NCBI GenBank assembly: GCA_964403935.1
Contig: CAYOIB010000051.1
Location: 1-18,997, forward strand
Reading direction: 5' to 3'
From: SLLG01 sp964403935
Lineage (GTDB): Bacteria > Verrucomicrobiota > Verrucomicrobiia > Opitutales > Oceanipulchritudinaceae
DNA: 18,997 bases
Each line of letters starts with the position of its first letter. Position 1 is the stretch's first letter. The position numbers were made by a program, and so were the translations under genes. The notes under the pieces were generated by a model. It was not told the origin of the DNA, did no database searches, and saw only the letters and a list, made by a program, of their open reading frames with translations. Below, piece by piece: positions 15,158 through 18,997 of this stretch.

Positions 15158-15705
15158 AGCTCAACCGGCCATCCCTCTCCTCGAACCACGGCAAGATCGG
15201 CTGCTTCACGAAGCTCGCACTGGCAATCGTCGGTCTCATTGGCTTCTTTTTCATTCGCGGCCAGCTGTCCGAGTGGAGAGAAGGAAGGCACGAGGTGCGG
15301 CGGCTCGAAAATCTGGCCGAAGCAGAACATGAGCTTCGCTCCTTTGCCGGTGATCACCTGCCGGAGCTGCAACGGGTCATCACCGACTTTGAAGATGAGA
15401 TCGCGCGGCGCGAAACAATGCTCGACGCCCTCCACAAAGACATGCGCCGGCTCAACCGAGACCCCAATAAAGACCCCGATATCCGTCGATGGAAGGAGGC
15501 CATTGAAAAGATGCACCAGGAGCTGCGACAGCTCTATGAGAACCGGGCCGATGCCTATCTCGCCTTTCGGAAGTTTGAGCTGAATCCCGAGTCCTTGGAT
15601 GACGCCGAAGCCCGCACCCGCCGCTTTGAGCGCGCCCGCTCTGCTGCTACAGAAGGGCGAAAAACCTTCGAGCGCCTTCTCCGAGAAGCGGAGCCCATAC
15701 AGTAG
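15154..15705 (+). CDS. Second membrane-anchored coiled-coil protein, unknown
   Basis: A 183-residue protein with a short basic N-terminus, one hydrophobic helix (about 19-35, TKLALAIVGLIGFFFIR) and a long, highly charged helical remainder (about 40-180), probably a coiled coil. It resembles its neighbour in layout rather than in obvious sequence. Its ATG lies inside the ATGA overlap with the upstream gene, which fixes the start and argues for stoichiometric synthesis. It converges with aroB across 176 bases in which I see no strong terminator. Nothing in the sequence gives a function. Confidence 0.75.
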   Translation: MKLNRPSLSSNHGKIGCFTKLALAIVGLIGFFFIRGQLSEWREGRHEVRRLENLAEAEHELRSFAGDHLPELQRVITDFEDEIARRETMLDALHKDMRRLNRDPNKDPDIRRWKEAIEKMHQELRQLYENRADAYLAFRKFELNPESLDDAEARTRRFERARSAATEGRKTFERLLREAEPIQ

Positions 15706-15881
15706 AACTCAGCATCTTGAGGTGCGATGGCACGTAATCGTACGCCCCAATCGGGCGCGCCTGCCGCTCTTGATCCGCTGCTTCTTGATCCGCGACCACA
15801 TCCATTCCCCTTGATCGCGGCTTCGCCATCCGCTGCCCCCGAGCCATTCCTGCTGCACCAATGCAATAAAGCACCAGGAGT

Positions 15882-16991
15882 TCAGCGAAGCGCTCCGCGC
15901 GTCAGCCAGAGCGGACTGGTATCGATTGCCGTAAGGCCAGAATGAGTAAAGGCTTCGCCGATCTCGCGCAACAGAACAAAGGTGAGCGCCCCATCGCGGA
16001 CCTTCTTGTCGCGGGTCATCGCTTCGACGAGGCTCCGGACAGAGAGACCTTGTGGCAACCGCGTGGGAAGGCTGTTTCGCTGCAGAACCGCTTCAATGCG
16101 TGTGACCTCGGAAGCCGGTAAAAAGCCCTGATGAACCGATAGCTCTGCCGCCAAGACAAGCCCCATGGCAACCGCCTCTCCATGAAGGACCAATCCATAA
16201 CCCGCAACCGCCTCGATCGCGTGGGCGAAGGTGTGCCCCAGGTTCAGAAGGGCCCGGCCTCCAGACGCGGCCTGCTCTGTCTCGTCAGCCTGGACGATGG
16301 CGGCCTTAACAGCGCAATTCCGACGAATGATGGCAGGGAGGTCGGGATGCCCGGCATGCAAAGGTTCGCTGAGTGCCTCAATCTGCTCGAAGAGCCGCGC
16401 GTCCCCGAGCAGCCCATACTTGATGACTTCGGCAAGACCCGCACGAAACTCACGCTCGGGAAGAGTTTCCAAGAACCCGGAATCAATATAAACAGCTGAA
16501 GGCTGATGAAAGGCCCCGACCAAATTCTTCCCCGCCCTCAGGTTGATCCCGGTCTTTCCACCGACAGAGCTGTCGACCATGGACAGAAGCGTCGTCGGCA
16601 CCTGATAAAGCGCTATTCCTCTCAAATAAGAGGCGGCAGCAAAGCCCGCGAGGTCCCCCGCCACACCACCTCCGGCAACGAAGACGGCTCCCCCACGATC
16701 CACCTTTGATTCCGCCAGGAAGTCGCACACCCGCTCAAGCTGCTCGAAACATTTGGTCCCTTCGCCACTCGGGAGGGTAAGGGCGGGGACACCCTCAAAG
16801 ATCGCCCTTAGGGCTTCCTTGTGGAGATCAGCTACATTCTCGTCGACGAGAACAGCCAACCGACGCTTCCGACTCTTGAAGGACCGGACATCTTCCTCCA
16901 GAGCGCAGCGGGCACCCGTACCAAAGGTGATAGCGTAGGATCGTTCCGCCAGTTCAACGCGCAAGACCTCAACGGTGTCGGGCGAGGTCAT
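15882..16991 (-). CDS. aroB: 3-dehydroquinate synthase
   Basis: A 369-residue cytoplasmic enzyme converting DAHP to 3-dehydroquinate, step two of the shikimate pathway, with NAD and a divalent metal. NAD-binding GGGVAGDLAGFAAASYLRGI (107-126) is present, then PTTLLSMVDSSVGGKTGIN (132-150). Metal ligands are Glu188 (LAEVIKYG), His253 (NLGHTFAHAIE) and His270 (LHGEAVAMG). Length is standard. The segment after the DETE motif (QAASGGRALLN) looks slightly longer than usual. Its ATG overlaps the ftsY stop by four bases (ATGA), making it the last gene of a ribH-nusB-ftsY-aroB operon. Confidence 0.97.
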   Translation of the reverse strand: MTSPDTVEVLRVELAERSYAITFGTGARCALEEDVRSFKSRKRRLAVLVDENVADLHKEALRAIFEGVPALTLPSGEGTKCFEQLERVCDFLAESKVDRGGAVFVAGGGVAGDLAGFAAASYLRGIALYQVPTTLLSMVDSSVGGKTGINLRAGKNLVGAFHQPSAVYIDSGFLETLPEREFRAGLAEVIKYGLLGDARLFEQIEALSEPLHAGHPDLPAIIRRNCAVKAAIVQADETEQAASGGRALLNLGHTFAHAIEAVAGYGLVLHGEAVAMGLVLAAELSVHQGFLPASEVTRIEAVLQRNSLPTRLPQGLSVRSLVEAMTRDKKVRDGALTFVLLREIGEAFTHSGLTAIDTSPLWLTRGALR

Positions 16992-17950
16992 GCTTCAGAT
17001 CCTCCGGGTTCGTCCCCTTCTTCGATACCGAGACCAAAAACGGCATTGGCGTAATGTTGCACATTGAAAGGCTGTAAGTCCTCTGCTTTTTCGCCCAATC
17101 CGACGAAATAGATGGGCAATTTGAGCTCGCGATAAATCCCGACGAGGGCTCCGCCCCGGCTCGAACCATCGAGCTTTGTCACGACAAGCCCGGTCAGACC
17201 AAATTCCCGATGGAAGACACGTGCCTGCTCAATGGAATTGCTTCCGATACTTCCATCAACAACAAGCCACGCGTGATGCGGGGCAGCGGGATCCCGTTTC
17301 TGCAAGACACGCCGGATCTTCTGCAGTTCGCGCATGAGACCCTCCTTGTTGTGGAGGCGTCCGGCTGTATCCAGAATGAGCACATCCGACTGGCGATGAA
17401 GGGCCGCGCCGTATGCATCAAAGGCCACGGCAGCCGAATCCGCCCCATGCTGGCTTCCGACGACGGAAACGCCAAGGCGCTCACACCAGGCATTGATCTG
17501 CTCGTTGGCTGCCGCCCGGAAGGTGTCGCATGCCCCCACCAGAGTGAGTCGACCTTCATCGGTGAAACGCTTTGCGAGCTTGGCAGCTGTCGTTGTTTTT
17601 CCACTACCATTCACCCCGATGAGCGCAATCACTTCGGGCTTGGCTACCTTATCGGGAAGCCGGCCTTCCGAACCGGCGAGCGCCTCGGTGAGAACACGTG
17701 CGCCAATCCGCGCCGCGTCCAACCCCTGAAGCTCCTTCTGATTCTTGAAGGCAGTACGAATCTCGGCGACGATCTCCTCGGTTGTTTCCACCCCGAAGTC
17801 GGCCCCATAAAGCGCCTCCTCCAGCTCATCTATGGCGGAGGCATCCAGGGTGCGGCTACCGAACAATCCACCGACCTTCGTGAAAGCCTTGTAGAAGGTT
17901 GGCGTCGTGCGCTTGAGACCCTCGCGAAACTTCGAAAAAAACGACCTCAT
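16988..17950 (-). CDS. ftsY: Signal recognition particle receptor FtsY
   Basis: A 320-residue SRP receptor GTPase that docks SRP-ribosome complexes at the inner membrane. It has the N and G domains without a long acidic A domain, as in many bacteria. G1 is GVNGSGKTTT (112-121), followed by DTFRAAA (142-148), DTAGRLH (194-200), G4 TKLDG (258-262) and the closing GLGEKAEDLQPF. One oddity is the segment DGSIGSN at 232-238, where SRP GTPases normally have D-x-x-T-G-Q-(N/D). The conserved Thr and Gln are replaced although the surrounding motifs are intact. Twelve bases separate its start from the nusB stop, and its stop overlaps the aroB start. Confidence 0.96.
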   Translation of the reverse strand: MRSFFSKFREGLKRTTPTFYKAFTKVGGLFGSRTLDASAIDELEEALYGADFGVETTEEIVAEIRTAFKNQKELQGLDAARIGARVLTEALAGSEGRLPDKVAKPEVIALIGVNGSGKTTTAAKLAKRFTDEGRLTLVGACDTFRAAANEQINAWCERLGVSVVGSQHGADSAAVAFDAYGAALHRQSDVLILDTAGRLHNKEGLMRELQKIRRVLQKRDPAAPHHAWLVVDGSIGSNSIEQARVFHREFGLTGLVVTKLDGSSRGGALVGIYRELKLPIYFVGLGEKAEDLQPFNVQHYANAVFGLGIEEGDEPGGSEA

Positions 17951-17962
17951 GGTTGATATAGG

Positions 17963-18394
17963 TCAGGTATCGGCCGAACGCAGCGGGCGCTGCAGAGTGA
18001 GTTTGAACTGATCGAGGATTCCGTTGATGAACCGCTTTGAATCCGGGTTTGAATACTCCTTCGAGAGGTCGATTGCCTCATTGATCGAGACGATCGGCGG
18101 GATATCCCGCCGGAAGAGCATTTCGTAAATAGCCAGCCGCAGGATCGCCAGATCGATGCGAGCGACGCGCTCAAAATCCCAGTTCTTCGTATACGTCCGA
18201 ATTGCCTCGTCGATCTGCTCCATGTGTTCAAGGGCACCAAAAATCAGCTCCTCGGCAAAGGCATAGTGCTCGCGGGGCTTGTCCATAGAGGCAAAGAAAA
18301 GCCGAAGGTCTGCACTCAAATACTCGGGACGATTGATCGACCACTGATAAAGGTACTGCATCGCAGCGACGCGGTTATCTCGACGCATGCTCAT
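17963..18394 (-). CDS. nusB: Transcription antitermination factor NusB
   Basis: A 143-residue all-helical RNA-binding protein that, with NusE (S10), NusA and NusG, supports antitermination of rRNA operons. Family features: N-terminal RRDNRVAAMQYLYQW, the ELIFGALEHMEQIDEAI helix, RIDLAILRLAIYEML, and the C-terminal PPIVSINEAIDLSKEYSNPDSKRFINGILD. I chose the ATG at 18394, one base after the ribH stop, with GGA upstream. A frame-open ATG at 18430 would overlap ribH by 35 bases and add 12 residues unlike the family. The placement directly after ribH is a common bacterial pair. Confidence 0.96.
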   Translation of the reverse strand: MSMRRDNRVAAMQYLYQWSINRPEYLSADLRLFFASMDKPREHYAFAEELIFGALEHMEQIDEAIRTYTKNWDFERVARIDLAILRLAIYEMLFRRDIPPIVSINEAIDLSKEYSNPDSKRFINGILDQFKLTLQRPLRSADT

Positions 18395-18395
18395 A

Positions 18396-18977
18396 TCAAA
18401 GTTTCCAGGGATTGGATTCAGGATCATCACCCGCTAATCCCGGCCAGTCATCCTCGCCATCCCCTGCGCTCAAGCCGCGCTCGAGCGCTTCAAGGTCATT
18501 CAGGGATTGAACAAGTCGCCGTTTGATCTCTCCCATCTCCAAAGCAGCCAAGGCAAATTCCTTTCCGCGATTGATCGTCCCCGAAGAACGTGCTTCCGCC
18601 TGCTCGCGGGTATTGGCCACGACGACGCCGTTGATAACGGGGATCTCGGTGTCGATCGTAATTCGCTGGAAGGCTGAGCTCGTGCTTGTAGCGATCATTT
18701 CATGATGGCTTGTCTCACCCGCCAAAACGACGCCGAGCGCAATCACGACATCAAACTGCCAACCCTTGGCCAACATGGCGACCGCATAGGGGATTTCGTG
18801 CGCTCCTGGGACCCTTACTGTTTCAATGTCTTCTTCGCGCACGCCAGCCTCATCCAGAGTTCGCAAGCAGCGCTCCAGGAGGTTGTCGACGAGCCCTTGA
18901 TTAAAACGGGAGGCAACGATTGCGATGCGAAATCCTTCGCCCTCGAAATCCGTTGGTTGCGGAACATCTTCACTCAT
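18396..18977 (-). CDS. ribH: 6,7-dimethyl-8-ribityllumazine synthase
   Basis: A 193-residue enzyme of riboflavin synthesis that condenses a ribitylamino-pyrimidinedione with dihydroxybutanone phosphate. Motifs: IVASRFNQ (20-27), VRVPGAHEIP (55-63), GVVLAGETSHHEMIA (82-96) with the conserved His91, PVINGVVVANTREQA, and NRGKEFALAALEM. The usual Arg of the V-I-R-G block is Ala86 here. After about residue 160 comes an extra acidic tail (AGDGEDDWPGLAGDD and on) beyond the usual 155-160 residue core. Start ATG 18977 has GGTGGGTGG about five bases upstream; a GTG at 18986 is the alternative. First gene of the ribH-nusB-ftsY-aroB operon in this window. Confidence 0.95.
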   Translation of the reverse strand: MSEDVPQPTDFEGEGFRIAIVASRFNQGLVDNLLERCLRTLDEAGVREEDIETVRVPGAHEIPYAVAMLAKGWQFDVVIALGVVLAGETSHHEMIATSTSSAFQRITIDTEIPVINGVVVANTREQAEARSSGTINRGKEFALAALEMGEIKRRLVQSLNDLEALERGLSAGDGEDDWPGLAGDDPESNPWKL

Positions 18978-18997
18978 GAAAACCACCCACCATGCGC

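Noticed and set aside
15769..15820. Repeated CTTGATCCGC (15769-15778 and 15784-15793) and a CCGCGA/TCGCGG inverted pair between the coiled-coil gene and aroB.
   Set aside because: Only two short copies, and the inverted pair has a 19-base loop and no T-run, so it is not a convincing repeat or terminator.
17210..17956. Plus-strand open frame of 248 codons.
   Set aside because: Antisense to ftsY, which is unmistakable on the minus strand.

Overview
The window is a GC-rich bacterial chromosome segment made mostly of complete, intact genes. Gene content points to Verrucomicrobiota, probably Opitutae. The reasons are a ribH-nusB-ftsY-aroB housekeeping run, a kinase-like/PEGA/formylglycine-generating-enzyme-like fusion protein, a GYF_2 membrane protein, a DUF6941-type protein and few strong Shine-Dalgarno sites. 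This assignment is inference from gene content; no rRNA or other marker is present.

Left part (1-6.7 kb). About 400 bases without a convincing gene carry a partial copy of a repeat/leader element that recurs at 6.7-6.9 kb. A hotdog thioesterase (+) follows. It converges on a minus-strand cluster read right to left: FAD-dependent amine-type oxidoreductase, DUF6941-like protein, PfkB (adenosine-kinase-like) kinase and Gfo/Idh/MocA dehydrogenase. A DoxX membrane protein (+), a small unknown protein (+) and ndk (+) come next, converging on ispF (-).

Middle (6.7-13 kb). The divergent gap between ispF and a metal-dependent amidohydrolase holds two 83-bp near-identical direct repeats. After the amidohydrolase comes a 29-codon ORF that looks like the start of a Nif3-type gene and nothing more. 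Then comes a 1009-residue protein: a cytoplasmic kinase fold lacking all three catalytic residues, one membrane helix, a long PEGA-like beta region and a C-terminal FGE/sulfatase-modifying-factor domain without any cysteine. Downstream lie a tight set of two envelope lipoproteins (glycine zipper plus coiled coil; DUF4136-like) and a Nudix hydrolase.

Right part (13-19 kb). A GYF_2 multi-pass membrane protein is followed by two membrane-anchored coiled-coil proteins overlapping by ATGA. They converge on the compact minus-strand operon ribH-nusB-ftsY-aroB (riboflavin synthesis, transcription antitermination, SRP receptor, shikimate pathway), whose genes overlap or nearly touch.

The best candidates for something undescribed are the repeat/leader family seen upstream of the thioesterase gene and ispF, and the doubly degenerate pseudokinase-PEGA-FGE membrane protein with its lipoprotein neighbours.
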